DNA of 64,000 nt from positions 1,550,001 to 1,614,000 of the forward strand of contig NZ_JAHSTS010000002.1 in assembly GCF_019145435.1 (NCBI RefSeq), in the 5' to 3' direction. This document shows positions 51,926-59,606 of the stretch, piece after piece. This stretch comes from Pseudomonas ekonensis (lineage in GTDB: Bacteria > Pseudomonadota > Gammaproteobacteria > Pseudomonadales > Pseudomonadaceae). Numbering within the stretch: position 1 is the first letter of the stretch; the number at the start of each line of letters is the position of its first letter. The position numbers and the translations under genes are program-made. Below the pieces are notes generated by a model. It had not been told where the DNA came from. It was given only the letters and a program-made list of their open reading frames with translations, and did no database searches.

Positions 51926-53365
51926 TCAGGAACCGATGTAGCTGGTCTTCACGACCGTGTAGAACTCTTGCGCGTAACGGCCTTGCTCACGTGAGCCATA
52001 GGATGAACCCTTACGGCCCCCGAACGGAACGTGGTAGTCCACGCCGGCGGTCGGCAGGTTGACCATCACCATCCCGGCCTGGGAGTGGCGCTTGAAGTGG
52101 TTGGCGTACTTGAGCGACGTGGTGGCGATGCCCGCCGAGAGGCCGAACTCGGTGTCGTTGGCCATGGCCAGCGCCGCCTCGTAGTCGGCCACACGGACGA
52201 CGTTGGCCACCGGGCCGAAGATCTCTTCGCGGCTGACGCGCATCGACGCGTCGCTGTCGGCGAACAGCGTCGGCGCCAGGAAATAGCCCTCGGTGTCGCA
52301 GGTCACCAGACCGCCGCCGCTGACCAGCCGCGCGCCTTCGGACTGGCCGATGTCGATGTACTTCAGGTCCTGCTCGAGCTGGGCCTGGGACACCACCGGA
52401 CCGATGTCGGTGCCGGTCTTGAGCGCATGGCCGACCTTGATCGACTTCATGCGTTCGGCCATCGCCTCGACGAACCGGTCGTGGATGCCCTCGGTGACGA
52501 TCAGGCGGCTGGAGGCCGTGCAGCGCTGGCCGGTGGAGTAGAACGCGCTCTGCACCGACAGCTCGACCGCCTGCTTGAGGTCGGCGTCGTCGAGGATGAT
52601 CTGCGGGTTCTTGCCGCCCATCTCCAGTTGCACCTTGGCCTGGCGCGACACGCAATTGACCGCGATCTGGCGGCCCACGCCCACGGAACCGGTGAAGCTG
52701 ATGCCGTCGACCTTCGGGCTGTTGACCAGCGCTTCGCCGACGACGCGGCCGCTGCCCATCACCAGGTTGAACACCCCGGCGGGGAAGCCGGCGCGGGAGA
52801 TGATTTCGGCCAGGGCCCAGGCGCAGCCCGGCACCAGGTCGGCGGGCTTGAGCACCACGCAGTTGCCGTAGGCCAGGGCCGGGGCGATCTTCCAGGCCGG
52901 GATGGCGATCGGGAAGTTCCACGGGGTGATCAGGCCGACCACGCCCAGGGCCTCGCGGGTGACTTCGACGTTGACGCCCGGACGCACCGACGGCACATAG
53001 TCGCCGGACAGGCGCAGGCACTCGCCGGCGAAGAACTTGAAGATGTTGCCGGCGCGGCTGACTTCGCCGATGGCTTCGGGCAGGGTCTTGCCCTCTTCCC
53101 GGGCCAGCAGGATGCCCAGCTCTTCGCGGCGGGCGAGGATCTCGCTGCCGACCTTGTCCAGCGCATCGTGGCGGGCCTGGATGCCCGAGACCGACCAGGC
53201 CGGGAACGCGGCGCGGGCCGCGTCGATGGCGGCGTGGACCTGGGTCACGTCAGCCTTGGCGTAGTCGCCGATGGCGTCGCTCAGTTCGGACGGGTTGATG
53301 TTGACCGAGTAGTCGGTGCCGGCGACCCACTCGCCGTTGATGTAGTTGTCGTAGCGCTTTGTCAC
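51926..53365 (-). CDS. 2-oxoglutarate semialdehyde dehydrogenase (aldehyde dehydrogenase)
   Basis: A 479-aa NAD(P)-dependent aldehyde dehydrogenase. The catalytic cysteine is Cys282 (STGQRCTASS) and the general base Glu248 (QLEMGGKNP), with the NAD-binding TPWNFP near 148. Its place between kdgD and the transporter points to oxidation of 2,5-dioxopentanoate to 2-oxoglutarate, the last step of galactarate breakdown. Substrate is inferred from context. It lies 62 bases after kdgD. Confidence 0.9.
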   Translation of the reverse strand: MTKRYDNYINGEWVAGTDYSVNINPSELSDAIGDYAKADVTQVHAAIDAARAAFPAWSVSGIQARHDALDKVGSEILARREELGILLAREEGKTLPEAIGEVSRAGNIFKFFAGECLRLSGDYVPSVRPGVNVEVTREALGVVGLITPWNFPIAIPAWKIAPALAYGNCVVLKPADLVPGCAWALAEIISRAGFPAGVFNLVMGSGRVVGEALVNSPKVDGISFTGSVGVGRQIAVNCVSRQAKVQLEMGGKNPQIILDDADLKQAVELSVQSAFYSTGQRCTASSRLIVTEGIHDRFVEAMAERMKSIKVGHALKTGTDIGPVVSQAQLEQDLKYIDIGQSEGARLVSGGGLVTCDTEGYFLAPTLFADSDASMRVSREEIFGPVANVVRVADYEAALAMANDTEFGLSAGIATTSLKYANHFKRHSQAGMVMVNLPTAGVDYHVPFGGRKGSSYGSREQGRYAQEFYTVVKTSYIGS

Positions 53366-53427
53366 GAGTCGTTCTCCTCACGCAAAAGGCCGCTGATCGC
53401 TCAGCGGCCCCGATTCAGTCGCGGATG

Positions 53428-54339
53428 TTATTGCGCACCTTGCTTGTCGATCAGCGCGGCGAGCATTTCGTACTCCTCGCCGGTCAGGTCGGTCAGCGGC
53501 GCGCGCACGGGACCTGCGTCGTAGCCGGCGATCCTGGCGCCGGCCTTGACGATGCTCACGGCGTAGCCGGCCTTGCGGTTGCGGATGTCCAGGTACGGCA
53601 GGAAGAAATCGTCGATGAGCTTGCCGACGGTGGCGTGATCCTCACGGGCGATGGCGTGGTAGAAGTCCATCGCGGTCTTGGGGATGAAGTTGAACACCGC
53701 CGACGAGTAGACCGGCACGCCCAGCGCCTTGTAGGCCGCGGCATAGACTTCGGCGGTCGGCAGGCCGCCCAGGTAGCTGAAGCGGTCGCCGAGGCGGCGG
53801 CGGATCGACACCATCAGTTCGATGTCGCCCAGGCCGTCCTTGTAGCCGATCAGGTTCGGGCAGCGCTCGGCCAGGCGTTCCAGCAGCGGCGCGTTGAGGC
53901 GGCAGACGTTGCGGTTGTAGACCACCACACCGATGTTCACCGACTTGCACACGGCCTCGACGTGGGCGGCGACGCCGTCCTGGCTGGCTTCGGTCAGGTA
54001 GTGCGGCAGCAGCAGCAAGCCCTTGGCGCCCAGGCGCTCGGCCTCTTGCGCGTATTCGATGGCCTGGCGGGTCGAGCCGCCGACGCCGGCCAGGATCGGC
54101 ACGCTGCTTGAGCAGGTGTCGACGGCGGTCTTGATGATTTCCGAGTATTCGCTGGCGGCCAGGGAGAAGAACTCACCGGTGCCGCCGGCGGCGAACAGGG
54201 CCGAAGCGCCATACGGGGCCAGCCATTCCAGGCGTTTGATGTAGCCCGCGCGGTTGAAATCGCCCTGGGCGTTGAAATCGGTGACCGGGAACGACAACAG
54301 GCCGGCGGAGAGGATGGACTTCAGTTCTTGTGGATTCAT
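53428..54339 (-). CDS. kdgD: 5-dehydro-4-deoxyglucarate dehydratase
   Basis: A 303-aa class I aldolase-fold enzyme (dihydrodipicolinate synthase superfamily) that dehydrates and decarboxylates 5-dehydro-4-deoxyglucarate to 2,5-dioxopentanoate. The Schiff-base lysine is Lys167 ([11 protein letters not shown]) and the conserved tyrosine Tyr141 (VVYNRNV). ATG at 54339 gives the usual [18 protein letters not shown]. First gene of the operon; a palindromic operator lies 57 bases upstream. Confidence 0.95.
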   Translation of the reverse strand: MNPQELKSILSAGLLSFPVTDFNAQGDFNRAGYIKRLEWLAPYGASALFAAGGTGEFFSLAASEYSEIIKTAVDTCSSSVPILAGVGGSTRQAIEYAQEAERLGAKGLLLLPHYLTEASQDGVAAHVEAVCKSVNIGVVVYNRNVCRLNAPLLERLAERCPNLIGYKDGLGDIELMVSIRRRLGDRFSYLGGLPTAEVYAAAYKALGVPVYSSAVFNFIPKTAMDFYHAIAREDHATVGKLIDDFFLPYLDIRNRKAGYAVSIVKAGARIAGYDAGPVRAPLTDLTGEEYEMLAALIDKQGAQ

Positions 54340-54395
54340 TGTTCGAACACCCTGTAGCAACGTTTTTTTGTGAGTGGACTGTTCAGCCTTGGCCG

Positions 54396-54419
54396 AAGTT
54401 GTAGGTCATCGTACAACTT
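54396..54419 (-). promoter_or_regulatory. Palindromic operator upstream of kdgD
   Basis: Arms AAGTTGTA and TACAACTT separated by 8 bases, 57 bases from the kdgD start. One half, GTTGTACGATGAC on the minus strand, matches 12 of 13 bases of the sequence upstream of the GntR gene at 57133-57145. The core TCGTACAAC fits the TNGTNNNACNA pattern of FadR-type regulators. Confidence 0.65.
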
Positions 54420-54518
54420 AAAAGACAACCGTCAACTGCATTTCATCGCTGTGGGGCATTTTTTGTCGGACAAGATCGTTTCTTGACGTGGGAAGTTTCT
54501 CGACTAGGCTCGATTTAG

Positions 54519-54534
54519 CTGTATATCCATACAG
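54519..54534 (+). promoter_or_regulatory. LexA (SOS) box
   Basis: CTGTATATCCATACAG fits the LexA consensus CTGTATATATATACAG at 14 of 16 positions, with both CTG/CAG ends and 10 bases between them. It lies 41 bases upstream of the phospholipase-like gene and overlaps a possible -10 (TATATC, 54522-54527) with TCGACT at 54500-54505 as -35. Confidence 0.8.
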
Positions 54535-54574
54535 CCAAATAAGAATCGACCGACGACATATCAAGGAGAAAGAA

Positions 54575-55879
54575 ATGTCCGGACTCACACCGAAACCCCA
54601 GGAAAGACCCGCGCCGACCGTGGCCCGTCTCGACGACCTGTTCACCGAACACGGCATCCCCTTCAACCCTGCGGATCCGCATCTGCTGCTGCACATCGCC
54701 GACTCCCACAGTGACGTCGCAGCGTCCCCCGCCCGTGCGCAAAAGGCCCTGAAAGGCAAGCCGCCACTGAGGTTCGAGGGCGCCGAGCACACCGCCATCG
54801 GTGACGGCACCCTGTTGCGCTTCACAGAGAACGCCGAACCGGTGCCCGCCCACAGCGTGCCGCTGCACCTGCCCAACGGCCTGGCCCTCACCTACGGCCA
54901 GGTGATCTCGCTGGGCGGCGACTTCTACGGCGTGGCGGACCGGCCGATCAATGAAGGCGCCAGCGCAGCGGAGCGTCAGCAGCGCTTCAGCGCCGCATTC
55001 GACACCCTTGCCGTGACCCCGGCCTCCCGGGTCGAGGCCGCGCAGATCCTGGCGGTGATGCAGAAAGAAATCGACGCGGTCAAACAAGCGATCAAGGACG
55101 GCAAGCCGCCCCACGAAGCCTACGACGCGTTAGGAGATACGTTGTCGGAAGAGTGGAACAAGATCACCGGCGGCGGCAGCTTCATTTCGGCGCTGATTCC
55201 GCTGGGGCGCTACCTGAAACTGGCGGCGAACAACGCCGACCACTTCGCCGAATGGGCCAAAGCCGCCTACGTCGCCGGACACACCGTCGCGCTGCAGACC
55301 GCTGCGGCGGCTCACGCAGGCCAGGACGAACGGCAGCTGGAACGGGCCTACGCCATGAACGCGTTCGCCGACCATTACCTCACCGACCTGTTCTCCGCCG
55401 GTCACCTGCGGGTGCCCCGCAAGGCCATGGCCGCCGTGGTGACGCCCAGCGACCTGGGCTCGCTGGTCAGCCGCTTCATGCACGACGAGGACAGCCGGTT
55501 CGGCCTCAAGGTGCGCAACGGCCGCGGCGAGCAATGGCGCGCATTCGGCGACAAGCGCTACTTCGAGGCCGCCGACAACGACAACCGCCAACAGGTCAAC
55601 CAGGCGGTGCAGGCGTCGGCGGACGAGGTCTTCGCCGCCTACGTCAGCGGCAGCGTGCCGCCCGCGTCCGGTTTCGCCGCGCTGCAACGGCTCCCCGACC
55701 TGACGGCGGTGCTGGATCCGAAGGGCAACTATTCGCCGCTGTTCCGCCTGGAGAACGGCAAGGTGCTGCGGCGCAAGGACGTGAACAACCTCAACGACAC
55801 CGCCACCGTCGACGACTGGTGGGGCTGGAGCACCTACCTGCTGCTCAAGAACTATCAACCGACCGGCAACACGAATTGA
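54575..55879 (+). CDS. Zinc-dependent phospholipase C-like protein
   Basis: A 434-aa protein of the zinc phospholipase C / P1-nuclease-like fold. The metal motif His267-x3-Asp271-x5-His277 (FADHYLTDLFSAGH) matches the H-x3-D-x5-H spacing of Bacillus cereus PLC, and GGDFYGVADRP near 114 and His223, His303 are further candidate ligands. No signal peptide or membrane helix is seen, so it is either cytosolic or exported by another route. ATG at 54575 follows AAGGAG. A LexA box sits just upstream, implying DNA-damage induction. Function is inferred from the motif; a phosphodiesterase for a non-lipid substrate is possible. Confidence 0.75.
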   Translation: MSGLTPKPQERPAPTVARLDDLFTEHGIPFNPADPHLLLHIADSHSDVAASPARAQKALKGKPPLRFEGAEHTAIGDGTLLRFTENAEPVPAHSVPLHLPNGLALTYGQVISLGGDFYGVADRPINEGASAAERQQRFSAAFDTLAVTPASRVEAAQILAVMQKEIDAVKQAIKDGKPPHEAYDALGDTLSEEWNKITGGGSFISALIPLGRYLKLAANNADHFAEWAKAAYVAGHTVALQTAAAAHAGQDERQLERAYAMNAFADHYLTDLFSAGHLRVPRKAMAAVVTPSDLGSLVSRFMHDEDSRFGLKVRNGRGEQWRAFGDKRYFEAADNDNRQQVNQAVQASADEVFAAYVSGSVPPASGFAALQRLPDLTAVLDPKGNYSPLFRLENGKVLRRKDVNNLNDTATVDDWWGWSTYLLLKNYQPTGNTN

Positions 55880-55890
55880 GGAACGCTGCG

Positions 55891-56082
55891 ATGACGATCA
55901 GATTGAAACTGGAACTGGCTTCGGGCCAACCGATGCAAGGGGCGCCGCTGGAACTGCTGGCCGATGGACGGCCGGTGGCCCGGGGGGTTGTGGATAAACA
56001 GGGGTATGCGGTGTTCGAGACCGGGCCTGTGAAAGGGGCATTGGCGGTTCGGGTGGACCGTTCGATCCTGCCGGCAGGCTGA
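55891..56082 (+). CDS. Small protein of unknown function downstream of the PLC-like gene
   Basis: A 63-aa open frame, 11 bases after the PLC-like stop with a GAGGAA ribosome binding site, so it is in the same SOS transcript. Sequence MTIRLKLELASGQPMQGAPLELLADGRPVARGV suggests a beta-sandwich of the transthyretin or carboxypeptidase-regulatory type. No signal peptide. An accessory or inhibitor role for its neighbour is possible but unproven. Confidence 0.7.
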   Translation: MTIRLKLELASGQPMQGAPLELLADGRPVARGVVDKQGYAVFETGPVKGALAVRVDRSILPAG

Positions 56083-56107
56083 TGCCGTTGCGCTGAAGGC
56101 ACAGGCC

Positions 56108-56317
56108 TCTCGCGGGCAAGCCCGCTCCCACAGGGGTCGGTGTGCATCCAAAAACGGTAGGAGCCGGCCTGCTGGCGATAGCGGTCTGTCTGGCACATCG
56201 AGGTCGGATGGGCTGCCGTCATCGCAAGCAAGCTTGCTCCCACAGGGTTCTGCAGTGACCACAGATTCTGCATCCACCCAAGCTTCACTGTGGGAGCCCG
56301 TCTGCTGGCGATGGCGG
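56108..56317. repeat. Tandem REPINs (four REP copies)
   Basis: Four REP copies at 56108-56133, 56158-56183, 56220-56247 and 56287-56317 fill the gap between the 63-aa gene and the GntR gene, in two inverted pairs. Each pair combines a GCGGGCAAGCCCG-type or AAGCAAGCTTGC-type arm with a CTGCTGGCGAT-type arm. Confidence 0.85.
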
Positions 56318-56330
56318 TGGTGCTGTCCCT

Positions 56331-57080
56331 TCAGTTCCCCTGCGCCTGCGCCTCTTCGTGGGCCTGGCGCAGTCGCTCGCGGCTGTTGGTCAGGTGCAGG
56401 CGCATGGCCGCCCGGGCCGCGTCGGCGTCCTGGCGGGCGATCGCTTCGTAGATTTCCTCGTGCTCGCGGCTCAGGCGATTCATGTAGTGCTGCTGATCGT
56501 CATGGGCCAGGCGCGCGGAGTTCAGGCGGGTGCGCGGAATGATGCTGGTGCCCAGGTGGGTCATGATGTCGGTGAAATAGCGGTTGCCGGTGGCCAGTGC
56601 GATCTGCAGATGGAACTGGAAATCCGAGGCCACCGCATCGCTGGCGTGGGCCACGCTTTCGTTCAGGGCATCGAGGGCGGCGCGCATGGCCGCCAGTTGC
56701 TCGGGGTTGCGGCGCTGGGCGGCCAGGCCGGCGGATTCGACTTCCAGGCTGATGCGAAACTCCAGGATCGCCAGCACGTCGCGCAGGGTGACCACCGTGG
56801 CCGGGTCGATGCGAAAGCCGCTCGGGCTCGGCGTGTCGAGGACGAAGGTGCCGATGCCGTGGCGGGTCTCCACCTGGCCGGCTGCCTGCAGCCGGGAAAT
56901 CGCCTCGCGCACCACCGTGCGGCTGACGCCATGGGCTTCCATGATCGCCGACTCGGTGGGTAGCTTGTCGCCGCGCTTGAGCAGGCCGTCGCGGATCTGC
57001 TCGGTCAGCACCGTCACCAGTTCCTGGGCCAGGCTGCGGCGCTTGCGCGGAAGGCGCGGGGTGTCGATCGGGGTTTGCAT
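56331..57080 (-). CDS. FadR/GntR family transcriptional regulator
   Basis: A 249-aa regulator of the FadR subfamily: winged helix-turn-helix at about residues 20-85 (KLPTESAIMEAHGVSRTVVREAISRL) and an FCD ligand-binding domain at about 100-235. Regulators of this type control hexuronate and aldarate genes. ATG at 57080 (MQTPIDTPRLPRKRRSLA) is chosen over a 26-residue extension. The operator-like site at 57133-57145 is near-identical to half of the kdgD operator, so control of the galactarate operon and of itself is likely (inference). Confidence 0.88.
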   Translation of the reverse strand: MQTPIDTPRLPRKRRSLAQELVTVLTEQIRDGLLKRGDKLPTESAIMEAHGVSRTVVREAISRLQAAGQVETRHGIGTFVLDTPSPSGFRIDPATVVTLRDVLAILEFRISLEVESAGLAAQRRNPEQLAAMRAALDALNESVAHASDAVASDFQFHLQIALATGNRYFTDIMTHLGTSIIPRTRLNSARLAHDDQQHYMNRLSREHEEIYEAIARQDADAARAAMRLHLTNSRERLRQAHEEAQAQGN

Positions 57081-57132
57081 GGTCTGCGTCTGGTCTCGAA
57101 GGTCGGCTTGGCGGGCATCATAGCGCAAGCGG

Positions 57133-57145
57133 GTTGTACGATCAC
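57133..57145 (-). promoter_or_regulatory. Putative autoregulatory operator of the GntR gene
   Basis: GTTGTACGATCAC, 53 bases upstream of the regulator start, differs in one base from the kdgD operator half GTTGTACGATGAC. It is the only other copy I noticed in the window. Confidence 0.5.
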
Positions 57146-57161
57146 TGCTGGCACGCATTGC

Positions 57162-57210
57162 CCCTGCGGGAGCCGGCTTGCCGGATGGCGTCGGCCGCTC
57201 CCACGGGGTC
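57162..57210. repeat. REP element plus abutting partial copy
   Basis: A REP (57162-57190, CCTGCGGGAGCCGGCTTGCC...) is joined directly to a partial inverted copy (57191-57210, CGGCCGCTCCCACGGGG) just after the ABC exporter stop and before the GntR gene. Confidence 0.7.
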
Positions 57211-57218
57211 TGCGCTGT

Positions 57219-58946
57219 CTAGGCGGTGACGGTCTGTTCAACGAGATGGCCGCTGTCGATCCGCACATGCCTTGGGTGGAAGCGCTTGAGGCTGCTGCGG
57301 TGGCCGACGCTGACGATGCTCAGCCCCGGCAAGCGGTCGATCAGCGCCTGGTACAGGTTCGCTTCGTCTTCTTCATCCATCGCCGACGTGGCCTCGTCCA
57401 TGTACAGCCACTGCGGCGCGTACAGCAGCGCCCGGGCGAAGGCCAGGCGTTGCTGCTCGCCCGGCGACAGCATGCGCTGCCAGTGGTTGGCCTCGTCCAG
57501 CCGCGCCATCAGGTGCGGCAGGCGGCAGATTTCCAGCACCTCTTGATAACGCTCCGGCGCATAGGTGTCGCCCGGTTGCGGATAGCTCAGCGCATCGCGC
57601 AGGGTGCCGATCGGCAGATAGGGTTTCTGCGGCAGGAACAGATAGCGCGCCGCCGGCAGACGGATACTGCCGTGCCCCGCCGGCCAAAGGTGCCCCATCG
57701 CCCGCAACAGCGTGGACTTGCCGCTGCCGGAGCGACCGCTGAGCATCACCCGGTCGCCGGCGTCCACCGTCATGTCGGCGCTGGTCAGCAGGTGGCGACC
57801 GTCGGCCAGGTCCAGCCCGAGGTTGTGCACTTTCAGTTCGCCGCCCTGGTTCTGCACGTCGATGGCCGGCGCTCGCTCTTCGTTGTCGGTCATCGCCTGA
57901 CGGAAGCTCAGCAGACGGTCGCAGGTGGCGCGCCAGGCGGCCAGATCCGCGTACGCGCTGATGAACCAACTGAAGTTCTCCTGCACGTTGCCGAAGGCCG
58001 AGTTGATCTGCATCAGCTCGCCCAGCTCGATCTTGCCGGCCAGATAACGCGGCGCGGCGACGATGAACGGGAAGATGATCGCGATCTGGCCGTAGCCGGA
58101 GGTGAAGAACGTCAGGCGTTTGGACACCCGCATGATGTCCCAGAAGTTGTGCCAGACCAGACCGAAGCGGTTGCTCAGCCGACGGTTTTCATTGGGCTCG
58201 CCGTTGTACAGGGCGATGCTCTCGGCGTTCTCGCGCACCCGCACCATGGAGAAACGCAGATCGGCCTCGAAACGTTGTTGTTGGTTGTTCAGGCCGATCA
58301 GGCGACGGCCGATCAGGTGCGTCAGCCAACTGCCGACGGCGGCGTACAGCAGCGCGCACCAGAACATGTAGCCGGGGATCTCGATGCCGAACACTTCGAT
58401 GCTGCCGGACACCCCCCACAAAATGATCGAGAACGACACCAGGCTGACCACCGTGCGGATCAGCCCCAGGCCCAGGCTCAGGGTGTTGGCGGTGAAGGTA
58501 TTGAGGTCTTCGGAGATCCGTTGGTCAGGGTTGTCGGTGTAGCCGCCCTGCTCCAGCTGGTAATAGTTCTTGTGGCCGAGCCAGCGCTTGAAGTGGTGTT
58601 CGGTCAGCCAGGCCCGCCAGCGGATGGTCAGCATCTGCGTCAGGTACAGCCGATACACGGCGCCGAGGATGGCCACCGTGGCGATCCCGCAGAAATACAG
58701 GATCAGTTGCCAGAACGCCGCCTCATCCTTTTTCTGCAGGGCGTTGTAGAAATCCTTGTACCAACTGTTGATCCACACCGAAATCGCCACGCTGAACAGC
58801 GACAGCGCGATCACGGCGATCAGCAGCGTCCAGGCCTTGCCCTTCTCTTCGCTGCGCCAGTAAGGCGTGGTCATCGCCCACACTTTGCGGAAAAACTGCC
58901 CGCGCACGGCATCGTTGACCGCGGAATATTCAGCGTTCTGATTCAT
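57219..58946 (-). CDS. ABC exporter with SbmA/BacA-like membrane domain (YddA-type)
   Basis: A 575-aa fused permease-ATPase of the ABC-D/YddA group. The N-terminal SbmA/BacA-like membrane region (about residues 35-340) precedes an ATPase with Walker [18 protein letters not shown] and signature LSPGEQQRLAFARALL. Relatives move peptides, vitamin B12 or fatty-acid conjugates; the substrate here is unknown. ATG at 58946 (MNQNAEYSAVNDAVRG) was chosen over 12 extra codons. Same strand as roxR, 96 bases downstream of it. Confidence 0.9.
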   Translation of the reverse strand: MNQNAEYSAVNDAVRGQFFRKVWAMTTPYWRSEEKGKAWTLLIAVIALSLFSVAISVWINSWYKDFYNALQKKDEAAFWQLILYFCGIATVAILGAVYRLYLTQMLTIRWRAWLTEHHFKRWLGHKNYYQLEQGGYTDNPDQRISEDLNTFTANTLSLGLGLIRTVVSLVSFSIILWGVSGSIEVFGIEIPGYMFWCALLYAAVGSWLTHLIGRRLIGLNNQQQRFEADLRFSMVRVRENAESIALYNGEPNENRRLSNRFGLVWHNFWDIMRVSKRLTFFTSGYGQIAIIFPFIVAAPRYLAGKIELGELMQINSAFGNVQENFSWFISAYADLAAWRATCDRLLSFRQAMTDNEERAPAIDVQNQGGELKVHNLGLDLADGRHLLTSADMTVDAGDRVMLSGRSGSGKSTLLRAMGHLWPAGHGSIRLPAARYLFLPQKPYLPIGTLRDALSYPQPGDTYAPERYQEVLEICRLPHLMARLDEANHWQRMLSPGEQQRLAFARALLYAPQWLYMDEATSAMDEEDEANLYQALIDRLPGLSIVSVGHRSSLKRFHPRHVRIDSGHLVEQTVTA

Positions 58947-59042
58947 GGATAAGGCTCGATAGAGAAAAGAACAGACACGCACCGATCATAGTAGATCGGT
59001 GCGTTTCATCGCGAGCGGCGGCGATGGCCGTTCAGCGCAGGT

Positions 59043-59606
59043 TCAGCGACGCACCGGGCGCTTCTGCAGCTTGCGCTGCAAGGTGCGGCGGTGCATGCCC
59101 AGGGCGCGGGCGGTGGCGGAGATGTTGCCTTCGTGCTCGGTCAGCACGCGCTGGATGTGCTCCCATTGCAGGCGATCCACCGACATCGGGTTTTCCGGCA
59201 CCAGGCTGTCGAGGTCGGCGTGCTCGGACAGCAGCGCCGCCAGCACGTCATCGGCGTCCGCCGGCTTGCACAGGTAGTTGCAGGCGCCGCGCTTGATCGC
59301 CTCGACCGCCGTGGCGATGCTCGAATAGCCGGTGAGGATCACCACGCGCATCTCCGGGTCCAGCTCCAGCAGCTTGGGCAGCAGCACCAGGCCGGAGTCG
59401 CCGTCCATCTTCAGGTCCAACGCGGCGTAGTCCGGCACGTCCTGCTGGGCGAGGGCCAGGCCCTCTTCGGCGGAGCCGGCGGTGCTGACGCGAAAGCCGC
59501 GGCGGGCCATGGCGCGGGCCATCACCCGGGTGAAGGTCGCGTCGTCGTCGACCAGCAGCAGATGCGGCAGCTCTTCGCCTTCGACTTGGATTTCTTCGTC
59601 ACTCAT
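59043..59606 (-). CDS. roxR: Redox response regulator RoxR (RegA/PrrA family)
   Basis: A 187-aa response regulator of the RegA/PrrA/RoxR group. Asp64 in DYAALDLKMDGD is the phosphorylation site, and the C-terminal Fis-type HTH is at about 140-187 (EGNISATARALGMHRRTLQRKL). In Pseudomonas, RoxSR senses respiratory redox state and controls terminal oxidases such as the cyanide-insensitive oxidase. The start overlaps the roxS stop by 4 bases. Confidence 0.94.
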   Translation of the reverse strand: MSDEEIQVEGEELPHLLLVDDDATFTRVMARAMARRGFRVSTAGSAEEGLALAQQDVPDYAALDLKMDGDSGLVLLPKLLELDPEMRVVILTGYSSIATAVEAIKRGACNYLCKPADADDVLAALLSEHADLDSLVPENPMSVDRLQWEHIQRVLTEHEGNISATARALGMHRRTLQRKLQKRPVRR

